Shown: positions 55,275-63,980 of the stretch, piece after piece
How positions within the stretch are numbered: the stretch's first letter is position 1
How the letters are laid out: each line of letters begins with the position of its first letter
Assembly: GCF_000761215.1 (NCBI RefSeq)
Contig: NZ_CP009438.1
Coordinates: forward strand, 2,127,501 to 2,191,500
DNA length: 64,000 bases
Source of the DNA: Streptomyces glaucescens
Lineage (GTDB): Bacteria; Actinomycetota; Actinomycetes; Streptomycetales; Streptomycetaceae
Direction of reading: 5' to 3'
The notes under the pieces: generated by a model
What the model was told of the DNA's origin: nothing
What the model saw: the letters and a program-made list of their open reading frames with translations, nothing else
Databases searched by the model: none
Made by a program: the position numbers and the translations under genes

Positions 55275-56516
55275 TCAGGCCGTCGCCGACTTCAGCGGCC
55301 GGCTCGGGTCCGTGAGCAGTTCCGCGTCCATCGGGGTGCCCGATTCGATGAGGCGCCGGCCCTGGGCCAGGTCCCTCGGGCGGCCCACCGCCAGCAGGGC
55401 GACCAGTCGCCGTTCGCGCAGCCAGCAGACGGACCAGGCCGGCCCCGAGGGGTCGCCGCGCCACAGGAGGGTGTCGGCAAAGGCGTGGTGCCCGGCGTAC
55501 TGGACGAAGCGGCCGAACTGCTCGGACCAGAAGTACGGGACCGGGTCGTAGACGGCGGGGGGCTCCCCGGTGGCGGTGCCGACGATGTTCGCGGCGACCG
55601 TGCGGGGGCCCTGGAGGGCGTTGTCCCAGTGGTGCACGAGCAGGCGCTCGCCGTAGCGCCCGGAGGGGAAGGACGCGCAGTCCCCGACGGCGTACACGTC
55701 CGGGGCGGAGGTGCGCAGACCGGCGTCCGCGACGACCTCGCCGTGCGCACCCAGCTCGATGCCGGAGCCCGCCAGCCAGGCCGTGGCGGGGCGGGCGCCG
55801 ATGCCGACGACCACGGCCCCGGCGGGCAGCCGCGTGCCGTCGCCGAGGACCACCGCGCCCGGCTCGACGCGCTCCACGCGCGCGTGGGTCCGCAGCTCGG
55901 CCCCGGCGTCGGCGTACCAGGCGGCCATCGGGGCGGCCACCTCCGCGGGCAGCGCCCCGGCGAGCGGCCGGCCGGCGGCCTCCACGACGGTGACCGCGCA
56001 GCCCGCCTCCCGCGCGGCGGTCGCGAACTCGGCGCCGATCCAGCCGGCGCCGACGACCACGATGTCGTGCTGCCGGCCGAGCACCGGCCGCAGCCGCTCG
56101 GCGTCGTCCAGGGTGCGCAGCAGATGCACGCCGGGCACGCCCTCGGCGCCCGGCAGCGGGACCGGCGCGGCGCCGGTGGCGACGACCAGGACGTCGTACG
56201 GCACCGGTCCGGCCTCGGTGTCCAGCTCGTGGCCGGCGGGGCGCACGCCCAGCACCTCGCGGCCGAGGCGCAGCTCGATGCCGAGCGCCTCGAAGTCGAC
56301 GTCGAAGGCGGAGCCCTCGGCGGTGCCGAGCAGGACAGCCTTGGACAGCGGTGGCCTGTCGTACGGCTGATGGGGCTCCGCGCCGATCAGGGTCACCGTG
56401 CCGGTGAAGCCCAGTTCGCGCAGGGCGACCGCGGTCTGCACCCCGGCCATGCCCGCGCCGGCCACGACCACCCGCCGCGGTGCGGACGGTTCCCGTTGCT
56501 GCGTCTGCTCGCTCAC
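55275..56516 (-). CDS. NAD(P)/FAD-dependent ferredoxin reductase-like oxidoreductase
   Basis: A 413-residue flavoprotein of the BphA4/rubredoxin reductase group. The FAD motif is VVAGAGMAGVQTAVAL, the NAD(P) motif is VVVGAGWIGAEFATAA near residue 152, and the FAD block is VYAVGDCA near residue 277. YDRPPLSK near residue 50 is diagnostic. It should pass electrons from NAD(P)H to a ferredoxin for a P450 or oxygenase; no partner is adjacent. GTG 56516. The C-terminal reductase domain is complete. Confidence 0.92.
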   Translation of the reverse strand: MSEQTQQREPSAPRRVVVAGAGMAGVQTAVALRELGFTGTVTLIGAEPHQPYDRPPLSKAVLLGTAEGSAFDVDFEALGIELRLGREVLGVRPAGHELDTEAGPVPYDVLVVATGAAPVPLPGAEGVPGVHLLRTLDDAERLRPVLGRQHDIVVVGAGWIGAEFATAAREAGCAVTVVEAAGRPLAGALPAEVAAPMAAWYADAGAELRTHARVERVEPGAVVLGDGTRLPAGAVVVGIGARPATAWLAGSGIELGAHGEVVADAGLRTSAPDVYAVGDCASFPSGRYGERLLVHHWDNALQGPRTVAANIVGTATGEPPAVYDPVPYFWSEQFGRFVQYAGHHAFADTLLWRGDPSGPAWSVCWLRERRLVALLAVGRPRDLAQGRRLIESGTPMDAELLTDPSRPLKSATA

Positions 56517-56548
56517 CTGATCACCATAGACACCTGACAGACCGTCAG

Positions 56549-56920
56549 TCAGCGGCCGTCACCCGTGACCTGCTGCACATCCGCGGGAATCTCCTCGACC
56601 ACGCTCGTCCCGCGGCCGGGCCGGGACTCCCACTCCCAGGTCTCCTCCAGCCGCACCCGCCCGTCGGGCAGCTCCACCACCCGGGACACGCAGTGCCCCG
56701 AGGACGTGGCCCCGTCGCGCGTGAGCTGGACGTACCGGAAGTCCAGCCGGTCGCCCTCCCGGGTACCCACCAGGTGCCCGCGGACGACGTCGCCGCCCGC
56801 GTACTCGGCCCAGACCTCGCCGTCCCGCTCGTGGTAGGCGAACCGCGTGCGCGTGCCCACCTGGCCGGGGTCCTGGTCGGCGACGGGGGCGAGGACGAGA
56901 CCGTCCAGAGTACGGGCCAC
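56549..56920 (-). CDS. Small beta-rich protein, N-acetylglutamate-synthase-like by annotation only
   Basis: A 123-residue protein predicted as mostly beta strands (FAYHERDGEVWAEYAGGDVVRGHLVG, then a second half with WEWESR). Short proteins of this type are often labelled N-acetylglutamate synthase, but they lack an acetyltransferase fold, so I give no enzyme role. GTG 56920 is chosen; AGGGAG lies 10 nt upstream. The start codons further upstream run into the TPP riboswitch region of the opposite strand. Confidence 0.75.
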   Translation of the reverse strand: MARTLDGLVLAPVADQDPGQVGTRTRFAYHERDGEVWAEYAGGDVVRGHLVGTREGDRLDFRYVQLTRDGATSSGHCVSRVVELPDGRVRLEETWEWESRPGRGTSVVEEIPADVQQVTGDGR

Positions 56921-56971
56921 GGGCGGAGGCTCCCTTACTGAGACGTGCGGCGGCGGGCTAGGGTGGCCAAC

Positions 56972-57070
56972 GTAGAGCACTCGCGGGAGCCCGGACGCAC
57001 CGGGCTGAGAGGGAGGCTGGCGGCCTCCGACCGTACGAACCTGATCCGGGTCATGCCGGCGAAGGGAGGG
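56972..57070 (+). promoter_or_regulatory. TPP (THI-box) riboswitch upstream of thiO
   Basis: The conserved thiamine pyrophosphate aptamer parts are in order: CGGGAGCCCGG-type P2 start (56984-56994), GGGCTGAGAGG (57002-57012), and GAACCTGATCCGGGTCATGC (57037-57056), then GGCGAAGGGAGG. The last part contains the thiO ribosome binding site (57061-57069), 12 nt before ATG 57082. TPP binding should therefore hide it and block translation of thiO-thiS-thiG. No terminator hairpin is evident. Confidence 0.96.
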
Positions 57071-57081
57071 GCTGGACGCCC

Positions 57082-58272
57082 ATGTCGCGTACGTCCGACA
57101 CATCAGACGTCGGATCCGACGTCACCCCCGACGTCCTGGTCGTCGGGGGCGGAATCATCGGCCTGGTCACGGCCTGGCGGGCCGCGCAGCGCGGGTTCGC
57201 CACGGCGGTGCTGGACCCCGAACCGGGCGGCGGGGCCGCCCAGGTGGCGGCCGGGATGCTCGCCGCCGTCACCGAACTGCACTACGGCGAGGAGACCCTG
57301 CTCGGCCTGAACCTCGCCTCCGCGCGCCGCTACCCCGAGTTCACGGCCGAGCTGACCGAGCTGACCGGGCAGGACCTCGGCTACCGCAGGTGCGGCACGC
57401 TCGCCGTGGCGCTGGACGCCGACGACCGCGCCCACCTGCGCGAACTGCACGCCCTGCAACGGCAGTCGGGCCTTCGGTCGGAGTGGCTGTCGGGGCGCGA
57501 GTGCCGACGCCTGGAGCCGATGCTCGCGCCGGGTGTGCGCGGGGGCCTGCGGGTCGACGGCGACCACCAGATAGACCCGCGGCGGCTCGCGGCGGCGCTG
57601 GTGACGGCGTGCGAGCGGACGGGGGTGGCGTTCCACCGCGTCCGCGCGGAGCGGCTCACCGTCGTCCGGGACCGGGCCACGGGCGTCGTCACATCCGACG
57701 GGACCGTGCTGTCCGCCGGGCAGGTCGTCCTCGCCGCCGGCAGCCTCAGCGGGCGGCTGGCGGGCGTCCCGGCGGAGGTCCTGCCGCCGGTGCGGCCCGT
57801 GAAGGGGCAGGTGCTGCGGCTGACCGTGCCGGTGCGGTACGCGCCGTTTCTGAGCCGGACCGTCCGGGCCGTGGTCCGCGGCAGCCACGTCTACCTGGTG
57901 CCGCGCGAGAACGGCGAGCTGGTCGTCGGCGCGACCAGCGAGGAGCTGGGCTGGGACACCACGGTGACCGCGGGCGGCGTCTACGAGCTGCTGCGCGACG
58001 CCCACGAGCTGGTGCCCGGCATCACCGAGCTGCCGCTGACGGAGACCCGCGCGGGGCTGCGCCCCGGCTCCCCCGACAACGCGCCGCTGCTCGGCCCCAC
58101 CGCCCTCGACGGCCTGCTGCTGGCCACCGGCCACTACCGCAACGGGGTGCTGCTGACCCCGGTGACCGGCGACGCCCTCGCACACGCCCTGACCACCGGT
58201 GAACTGCCGGAGGAGGCCCGCCCGTTCTCCCCCCGGCGCTTCACCGCCGCACTCACGGAGCAGCCCGCATGA
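57082..58272 (+). CDS. thiO: Glycine oxidase ThiO
   Basis: A 396-residue FAD-dependent amine oxidase that converts glycine to the imine used for the thiazole ring. The FAD motif is VLVVGGGIIGLVTAWRAA, and the C-terminal block is ATGHYRNGVLLTPVTGD. ATG 57082 follows the riboswitch-borne site. It ends in ATGA overlapping thiS (58269-58272), so thiO-thiS are coupled. Aerobic bacteria use ThiO where anaerobes use ThiH. Confidence 0.96.
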   Translation: MSRTSDTSDVGSDVTPDVLVVGGGIIGLVTAWRAAQRGFATAVLDPEPGGGAAQVAAGMLAAVTELHYGEETLLGLNLASARRYPEFTAELTELTGQDLGYRRCGTLAVALDADDRAHLRELHALQRQSGLRSEWLSGRECRRLEPMLAPGVRGGLRVDGDHQIDPRRLAAALVTACERTGVAFHRVRAERLTVVRDRATGVVTSDGTVLSAGQVVLAAGSLSGRLAGVPAEVLPPVRPVKGQVLRLTVPVRYAPFLSRTVRAVVRGSHVYLVPRENGELVVGATSEELGWDTTVTAGGVYELLRDAHELVPGITELPLTETRAGLRPGSPDNAPLLGPTALDGLLLATGHYRNGVLLTPVTGDALAHALTTGELPEEARPFSPRRFTAALTEQPA

Positions 58273-58469
58273 ACATCTCGGTCAACGGCGAGACCCGCGA
58301 GGTCGCGCCCGGCACGGCCCTCGACACCCTGGTGCGCACGCTCACCGCGGCGCCCTCCGGAGTGGCCGCCGCCCTCAACGAAACCGTCGTCCCGCGCGCG
58401 CAGTGGGCGACGACCGCGCTCTCCGACGGAGACCGCGTCGAAGTCCTCACCGCCGTCCAAGGAGGCTGA
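58269..58469 (+). CDS. thiS: Sulfur carrier protein ThiS
   Basis: A 66-residue ubiquitin-fold sulfur carrier. It ends in the required Gly-Gly that is adenylated and thiocarboxylated. Residues MNISVNGETREV start the fold, and LSDGDRVEVLTAVQGG ends it. ATG 58269 overlaps the thiO stop. thiG begins 3 nt after its stop. The activating enzyme (ThiF/MoeB type) is not in the window. Confidence 0.96.
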   Translation: MNISVNGETREVAPGTALDTLVRTLTAAPSGVAAALNETVVPRAQWATTALSDGDRVEVLTAVQGG

Positions 58470-59267
<798 letters not shown>

Positions 59268-59365
59268 TCCACCGGCGCCCGGGGACGGTCACAGGTCTGC
59301 TGCAGTCCGCCCCCGGGACACCCGGAGCGGCAGGCCGCGCCGGTGGCGGCTCGTAGACTCACCGC

Positions 59366-61306
59366 GTGGACACGACCCTTCAGGACCCTCTGGTCGGGCA
59401 GCTGCTCGACGGGCGTTATCGCGTCGAGGCGCGGATCGCGGTCGGCGGGATGGCCACGGTCTACCGGGCCGTGGACACCCGCCTCGACCGCGTGCTCGCG
59501 CTGAAGGTGATGCACCCCACGCTGGCGGCGGACGCCTCGTTCGTGGAGCGGTTCATCCGGGAGGCGAAGTCGGTGGCCCGGCTCGCCCACCCCAACGTGG
59601 TGCAGGTCTTCGACCAGGGCGCCGAGGGGGCGTACGTCTACCTGGCGATGGAGTACGTCGCCGGGTGCACCCTGCGGGACGTGCTGCGCGAGCGGGGCGC
59701 GCTCGCGCCCAGGGCCGCGCTGGACATCCTGGAGCCGGTGCTGGCCGCCCTCGGCGCCGCGCACCGCGCGGGCTTCGTGCACCGCGACATGAAGCCGGAG
59801 AACGTCCTCATCGGGGACGACGGCCGGGTAAAGGTCGCCGACTTCGGCCTGGTCCGCTCGGTCGACACGGTCACCAGCACCACCGGCGCCGTCCTCGGCA
59901 CGGTCTCCTACCTGGCCCCCGAGCAGATCGAGCAGGGCACCGCCGATCCCCGCGTGGACGTCTACGCGTGCGGCGTGGTGCTGTACGAGATGCTGACGGG
60001 CGGCAAGCCGCACGCTGGGGACACGCCCGCCCAGGTGCTGTACCGGCACCTCCACGAGGACGTGCCGCCGCCCTCCGCGGCCGTGCCGGGCCTGGCGTAC
60101 GCGCTCGACGAACTGGTCGCGTCGGCGACCGCGCGGACCCCGGGGATGCGGCCGCACGACGCCGTGGCGCTGCTCGCGCAGACCCTGGAGGCCCGGGCGG
60201 CACTGAGCGACGAGCAGCTCGACGCGGTCCCGCCGCAGGCGCTGGCGGCCGGGCACGACAACGCTGAGGACCGCACCAGCGTGATCCCGCGCTCGCTGAC
60301 GGTGCCGCGCCCGCTGCCGGTCGACGGGGACGGTGAGGACGCCGCACCGCCGGTCGACCGGACCAGCCGGCTGGAGCGTCCGCCCGTCCCGCCCGCGCCG
60401 GCGCCCCGGCGCCGCCCCCGGCCGCCGCGCGCGGTCGTCACGCTCGTCGCCGCCGTCCTGCTGGTCCTCGGGGTCGGCGCGGGCGTCTGGTACATCAATT
60501 CCGGCCAGTTCACGCGGGTCCCGCCGGTGCTGGCGAAGACGCAGGAGCAGGCCGAGCGGCGGCTGGAGGACGCCGGTCTCGAGGTCGGTGACGTCGAGCA
60601 CGCCTACAGCGACACGGTCCGGCGGGGCACCGTCATCAGCACCGACCCCGAGCCGGGCAGCCGCATACGGCAGAACGACTCGGTGAAGCTGACCGTCTCC
60701 GACGGCCCGCAGACGGTGAAGGTGCCCGACCTGGCGGGCTACCGCCTCGACAAGGCGCGCAGCGTGCTGGAGGACGAGGGCCTGGAGCCCGGCATGGTCA
60801 CCCGGGAGTTCAGCACGGACGTCCCGAAGGGCTTCGTGACCGGCACCGAGCCGGTGGCGGGCACCGAGCGCAAGGCGGGCTCCGCGATCGCGCTCACCGT
60901 CAGCAAGGGCAGCCCGGTCGAGGTCCCGGACGTCGGCGGCAAGGACCTCGCCGACGCCCGGGAGGAGCTCCGGGAGGCCGGTCTGAAAGTACGGGTCGCC
61001 GAGCGGCAGGTGCACTCGGAGTACGACAGGGGGCAGGTCGCCCGGCAGAGCCCGGGCCCCGGCGGGCAGGCCGCCCAGGGCGACACGGTGACCCTCACGG
61101 TCTCCAAGGGCCCGGTGCCGGTCGAGGTCCCCGACGTGGTCGGGGACAGCGTGGACGACGCCAAGGACGCGCTGGAGGCCGCCGGTTTCCAGGTGGACGA
61201 GGACCGTGGTCTGCTCGGCCTGTTCGGCGACACCGTCAGGAGCCAGTCGGTGGAGGGCGGCGAGACGGCACCGAAGGGCTCCACGATCACGATCACCATC
61301 CGCTGA
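59366..61306 (+). CDS. pkaF: PASTA-domain Ser/Thr protein kinase (PknB/PkaF type)
   Basis: A 646-residue transmembrane Hanks-type kinase. The kinase domain spans about residues 17-280: GGMATVYRA loop, K47 in ALKVMH, H139RDMKPEN and DFGL. A Pro-rich linker leads to one membrane helix (about 355-375) and four extracellular PASTA domains to the C-terminus. PASTA domains sense muropeptides or lipid II, so it should report wall status to division proteins. GTG 59366. The symbol pkaF follows recall of the S. coelicolor equivalent and is tentative. Confidence 0.94.
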   Translation: MDTTLQDPLVGQLLDGRYRVEARIAVGGMATVYRAVDTRLDRVLALKVMHPTLAADASFVERFIREAKSVARLAHPNVVQVFDQGAEGAYVYLAMEYVAGCTLRDVLRERGALAPRAALDILEPVLAALGAAHRAGFVHRDMKPENVLIGDDGRVKVADFGLVRSVDTVTSTTGAVLGTVSYLAPEQIEQGTADPRVDVYACGVVLYEMLTGGKPHAGDTPAQVLYRHLHEDVPPPSAAVPGLAYALDELVASATARTPGMRPHDAVALLAQTLEARAALSDEQLDAVPPQALAAGHDNAEDRTSVIPRSLTVPRPLPVDGDGEDAAPPVDRTSRLERPPVPPAPAPRRRPRPPRAVVTLVAAVLLVLGVGAGVWYINSGQFTRVPPVLAKTQEQAERRLEDAGLEVGDVEHAYSDTVRRGTVISTDPEPGSRIRQNDSVKLTVSDGPQTVKVPDLAGYRLDKARSVLEDEGLEPGMVTREFSTDVPKGFVTGTEPVAGTERKAGSAIALTVSKGSPVEVPDVGGKDLADAREELREAGLKVRVAERQVHSEYDRGQVARQSPGPGGQAAQGDTVTLTVSKGPVPVEVPDVVGDSVDDAKDALEAAGFQVDEDRGLLGLFGDTVRSQSVEGGETAPKGSTITITIR

Positions 61307-61365
61307 GATGCGGCGCACACGCTCCGCGGGCGGGGGCACGGGACGGTCCATGACACCCTGAACGG

Positions 61366-62244
61366 GTGAAGAGCGAAGTTCCCGGTCCCCTCCGCAATCC
61401 CGTCGGCAGTCACGTCCCCGTGGCCGGCGGCCTCAGCTCCGTGGGCCTGTCGTACGCCCGTGAACTGCGGGCGGAGACCGTGCAGGTCTTCGTCGCCAAT
61501 CCGCGCGGCTGGGCCACGCCGGCCGGCGATCCGCGGCAGGACGAGACGTTCCGGGCGGCCTGCGCGGCGGAGTCCATACCGGCGTACGTGCACGCGCCGT
61601 ACCTGATCAACTTCGGCTCGCCCACCGAGGCGACCGTGGAGCGGTCGGTCCGGTCGCTGCGGCACTCGCTGCGGCGCGGCCGGGAGATCGGCGCGCTCGG
61701 TGTGGTCGTGCACACCGGCAGCGCGACCGGCGGGCGGGACCGGCCGGTGGCGCTGAAGCAGGTGCGGGAGCACATGCTCCCGCTGCTGGACGAGCTGACC
61801 CACGACGACGACCCGTTCCTGCTGCTGGAGTCGACGGCCGGGCAGGGCTCGTCGCTCTGCTCCCGGACCTGGGACTTCGGCCCGTACTTCGAGGCGCTGG
61901 ACGCCCATCCGAAGCTGGGTGTCTGCCTGGACACCTGCCACATCTTCGCCGCCGGGCACGATCTGACCGGCCCGGGCGGGATGCACCAGACCCTCGACCT
62001 GCTGGTGGACACCGTCGGCGAGGGGCGGCTGAAACTGATCCACGCCAACGACTCCAAGGACGTGGTGGGCGCGCACAAGGACCGGCATGCCAACATCGGC
62101 GCCGGCCACATCGGCGAGGACCCGTTCCGGGCGCTGATGACGCACCCCGCCACCGAGGGCGTGCCGCTGGTCATCGAGACGCCCGGCGGCAGGGAGGGGC
62201 ACGCCGCGGACGTGGAGCGGCTGAAGAAGCTCCGCGAGATGTGA
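61366..62244 (+). CDS. Endonuclease IV-like AP endonuclease (Nfo family)
   Basis: A 292-residue TIM-barrel nuclease cutting abasic sites in DNA. Zinc-site motifs are VHAPYLINFGSP, VVVHTGSA, LLLESTAG, GVCLDTCHIFAAGHD and LIHANDSKDVVGAHKDRHANIG, followed by IETPG. All metal-binding positions typical of the family are present. GTG 61366. It stands alone after the kinase gene, convergent with the sulfite-oxidase-like gene (25 nt between stops). Confidence 0.93.
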   Translation: MKSEVPGPLRNPVGSHVPVAGGLSSVGLSYARELRAETVQVFVANPRGWATPAGDPRQDETFRAACAAESIPAYVHAPYLINFGSPTEATVERSVRSLRHSLRRGREIGALGVVVHTGSATGGRDRPVALKQVREHMLPLLDELTHDDDPFLLLESTAGQGSSLCSRTWDFGPYFEALDAHPKLGVCLDTCHIFAAGHDLTGPGGMHQTLDLLVDTVGEGRLKLIHANDSKDVVGAHKDRHANIGAGHIGEDPFRALMTHPATEGVPLVIETPGGREGHAADVERLKKLREM

Positions 62245-62269
62245 GCCGGACGTCCGGGGAAAGCGCAGG

Positions 62270-62902
62270 TCAGAGCTCGGGGCCGTCCCCGGGCTCCTCC
62301 TGGTACGAGTAGCGCTGTTCCTTCCACGGGTCGCCGATGTTGTGGTAGCCGCGCTCCTCCCAGAAGCCGCGGCGGTCGGTGGTCATGTACTCCACCCCGC
62401 GGACCCACTTCGGGCCCTTCCAGGCGTACAGGTGCGGCACCACCAGGCGGAGCGGGAAGCCGTGCTCGGCGGTGAGCAGTTCACCGTCCTTGTGGGTGGC
62501 GAAAATCGTGCGCTCGTCGGCGAAGTCGGACAGGCGCAGGTTCGAGCTGAAGCCGTATTCGGCCCACACCATCACATGGGTGACGTTCCGGGCGGGCGGC
62601 GCGATCTCCAGGATGGTCCGCGCGGGGATCCCGCCCCACTCGGCGCCCAGCATGCTGAACTTCGTCACGCAGTGCAGGTCGGCGACCACGGTGGTGTACG
62701 GCAGGGCCGTGAACTCCTCGTGGGTCCAGCCGTGCTTCTCACCGTCGGCCGTGGCCCCGAAGACCCTGAACTCCCAGCGCTCGGGCCGGAACTTCGGCAC
62801 CGGACCGTAGTGCGTCACCGGCCAGCCGCGCTGCACTCGCTGCCCCGGCGGAAGCTCGGACCGTGCTGCTTCTCCTGTTTCGCGCTCCACCGGATGACCC
62901 AT
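62270..62902 (-). CDS. Sulfite oxidase-like molybdopterin oxidoreductase
   Basis: A 210-residue protein with the sulfite-oxidase catalytic fold. The probable Mo-ligating cysteine is in DLHCVTKFS. The blocks HGFPLRLVVPHLYAWKGPKWVRGVEY are typical. It resembles the catalytic subunit of MsrP/YedY-type enzymes, but there is no Tat signal, so it may be cytoplasmic. ATG 62902 with GGATGGAG upstream is preferred to a start 26 residues earlier. It is divergent from bfr. The substrate is unknown. Confidence 0.9.
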   Translation of the reverse strand: MGHPVERETGEAARSELPPGQRVQRGWPVTHYGPVPKFRPERWEFRVFGATADGEKHGWTHEEFTALPYTTVVADLHCVTKFSMLGAEWGGIPARTILEIAPPARNVTHVMVWAEYGFSSNLRLSDFADERTIFATHKDGELLTAEHGFPLRLVVPHLYAWKGPKWVRGVEYMTTDRRGFWEERGYHNIGDPWKEQRYSYQEEPGDGPEL

Positions 62903-62966
62903 GTCTCCATCCTGACAGACCCCGGCCGGTGCACATGACCGCGCAGGCCGGGAATCGGGCAACCAG

Positions 62967-63003
62967 CAGTAAGCATGCACTTACTTACTAAGTACGCACT
63001 TAC
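62967..63003. promoter_or_regulatory. Tandem palindromic operator-like repeat upstream of bfr
   Basis: AGTAAG-CATGCA-CTTACT (62967-62984) is a perfect inverted repeat. A second, TAAGT-ACGC-ACTTA (62988-63001), follows. Both share GCACTTACT (62976-62984 and 62995-63003), spaced exactly 19 bp. It sits 75 nt before bfr and 65 nt from the divergent sulfite-oxidase-like gene. It does not look like an IdeR/DmdR box. The repressor is unknown. Confidence 0.6.
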
Positions 63004-63078
63004 TGGACGATCTTCGAGAGGCGGTGCAATCATGCGGCGGCAACCTCCCCGTTCCTCCGTGTGGAAGGAGCCTCTGCG

Positions 63079-63558
63079 ATGCAGGGCGACCCCGAGGTCA
63101 TCGAGTTCCTCAACGAGCAGCTGACCGGTGAGCTGACCGCGATCAACCAGTACTTCCTGCACGCCAAGATGCAGGAGAACTTCGGCTGGACGAAGCTCGC
63201 CAAGTACACGCGGCACGAGTCGTTCGACGAGATGAAGCACGCCGAGGTGCTGACCGACCGGATCCTCTTCCTGGACGGGCTGCCGAACTACCAGCGGCTG
63301 TTCCACGTGCGGGTCGGGCAGACGGTCACGGAGATGTTCCGGGCTGACCGGGAGATCGAGGTGGAGGCGATCGACCGGCTCAAGCGCGGGATCAAGGTGA
63401 TGCGCGAGAAGGGCGACATCACGTCGGCGAACATCTTCGAGTCGATCCTGGAGGACGAGGAGCACCACATCGACTACCTCGACACCCAGCTCGACCTGAT
63501 CGACAAGCTGGGTGAGGCGCTCTACCTCGCGCAGCTGATCGAGCAGCCGGAGAGCTGA
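63079..63558 (+). CDS. bfr: Bacterioferritin
   Basis: A 159-residue heme-containing ferritin that stores iron in a 24-mer. Ferroxidase ligands fit in ELTAINQYFLHA, HESFDEMKHAE and EDEEHHIDYLD; the heme-ligating Met is expected near residue 52 (MKHAE/DRILFLDGLP region). ATG 63079 is preferred to an upstream in-frame ATG because GGAAGGAG (63063-63070) serves it. It is convergent with bfd (28 nt between stops). Regulation may involve the palindromes upstream. Confidence 0.95.
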   Translation: MQGDPEVIEFLNEQLTGELTAINQYFLHAKMQENFGWTKLAKYTRHESFDEMKHAEVLTDRILFLDGLPNYQRLFHVRVGQTVTEMFRADREIEVEAIDRLKRGIKVMREKGDITSANIFESILEDEEHHIDYLDTQLDLIDKLGEALYLAQLIEQPES

Positions 63559-63586
63559 GCGGCCGGAGCGCCGGTCCGCCGGGGGG

Positions 63587-63811
63587 TCAGGCCGCCTCGT
63601 CGAGGCCGGCGAGCACCGGCTTGCCCTGGTCGGCCAGCTCCCGCCGGGGGCACGCACCGCGGCCGAGGATCGCCTGGATGCGGCGCACGCACGAGCCGCA
63701 GTCCGTACCCGCCTTGCAGGCGGAGGCTATCTGGCGGGGGGTGCAGGCGCCGTTCTCCGCGTGCTGCTTGACCTGCTGCTCGGTGACGCCGAAGCAAGAG
63801 CAGACGTACAC
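63587..63811 (-). CDS. bfd: Bacterioferritin-associated ferredoxin
   Basis: A 74-residue [2Fe-2S] ferredoxin that reduces bacterioferritin to release iron. Cluster cysteines are in YVCSCFGV and TDCGSCVRR. The start is placed at GTG 63811, 8 nt after GGAGG; a GTG at 63820 would overlap the binding site itself. A Pro/Gly-rich tail follows the cluster domain. An iron box 48-66 nt upstream suggests expression under iron limitation. Confidence 0.93.
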   Translation of the reverse strand: MYVCSCFGVTEQQVKQHAENGACTPRQIASACKAGTDCGSCVRRIQAILGRGACPRRELADQGKPVLAGLDEAA

Positions 63812-63858
63812 GCGGTTCACCTCCCGCAGGGATCGCTTGAGTGGTGCCGTCCCCGTTC

Positions 63859-63877
63859 GTCGGTGAGGCTAACCTAA
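63859..63877 (-). promoter_or_regulatory. IdeR/DmdR1-type iron box for bfd
   Basis: Read on the minus strand, TTAGGTTAGCCTCACCGAC matches 16 of 19 positions of the TTAGGTTAGSCTAACCTAA consensus. It lies 48 nt upstream of the bfd start, where iron-bound repressor would block transcription. Confidence 0.8.
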
Positions 63878-63910
63878 CCTTACCTACGCCGCAGGACCCG
63901 CGAAAGAGCG

Positions 63911-63944
63911 GTGGGGCGCGGATCGTATGTGATCCGCGCCCCAC
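63911..63944. terminator. Hairpin terminator beyond bfd promoter
   Basis: A perfect 14-bp inverted repeat (63911-63924 with 63931-63944) has the loop GTATGT. Its position, 37 nt from the stop of the next minus-strand gene, fits the terminator of that gene. Confidence 0.75.
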
Positions 63945-63980
63945 TGCATGGCTGAGAATCGCCGGTCAGCGGCCGGAACC

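Noticed and set aside
56921..57103. Longer N-terminus for the small beta-rich protein
   Set aside because: The extension would run through the TPP riboswitch on the other strand and adds no recognisable sequence.
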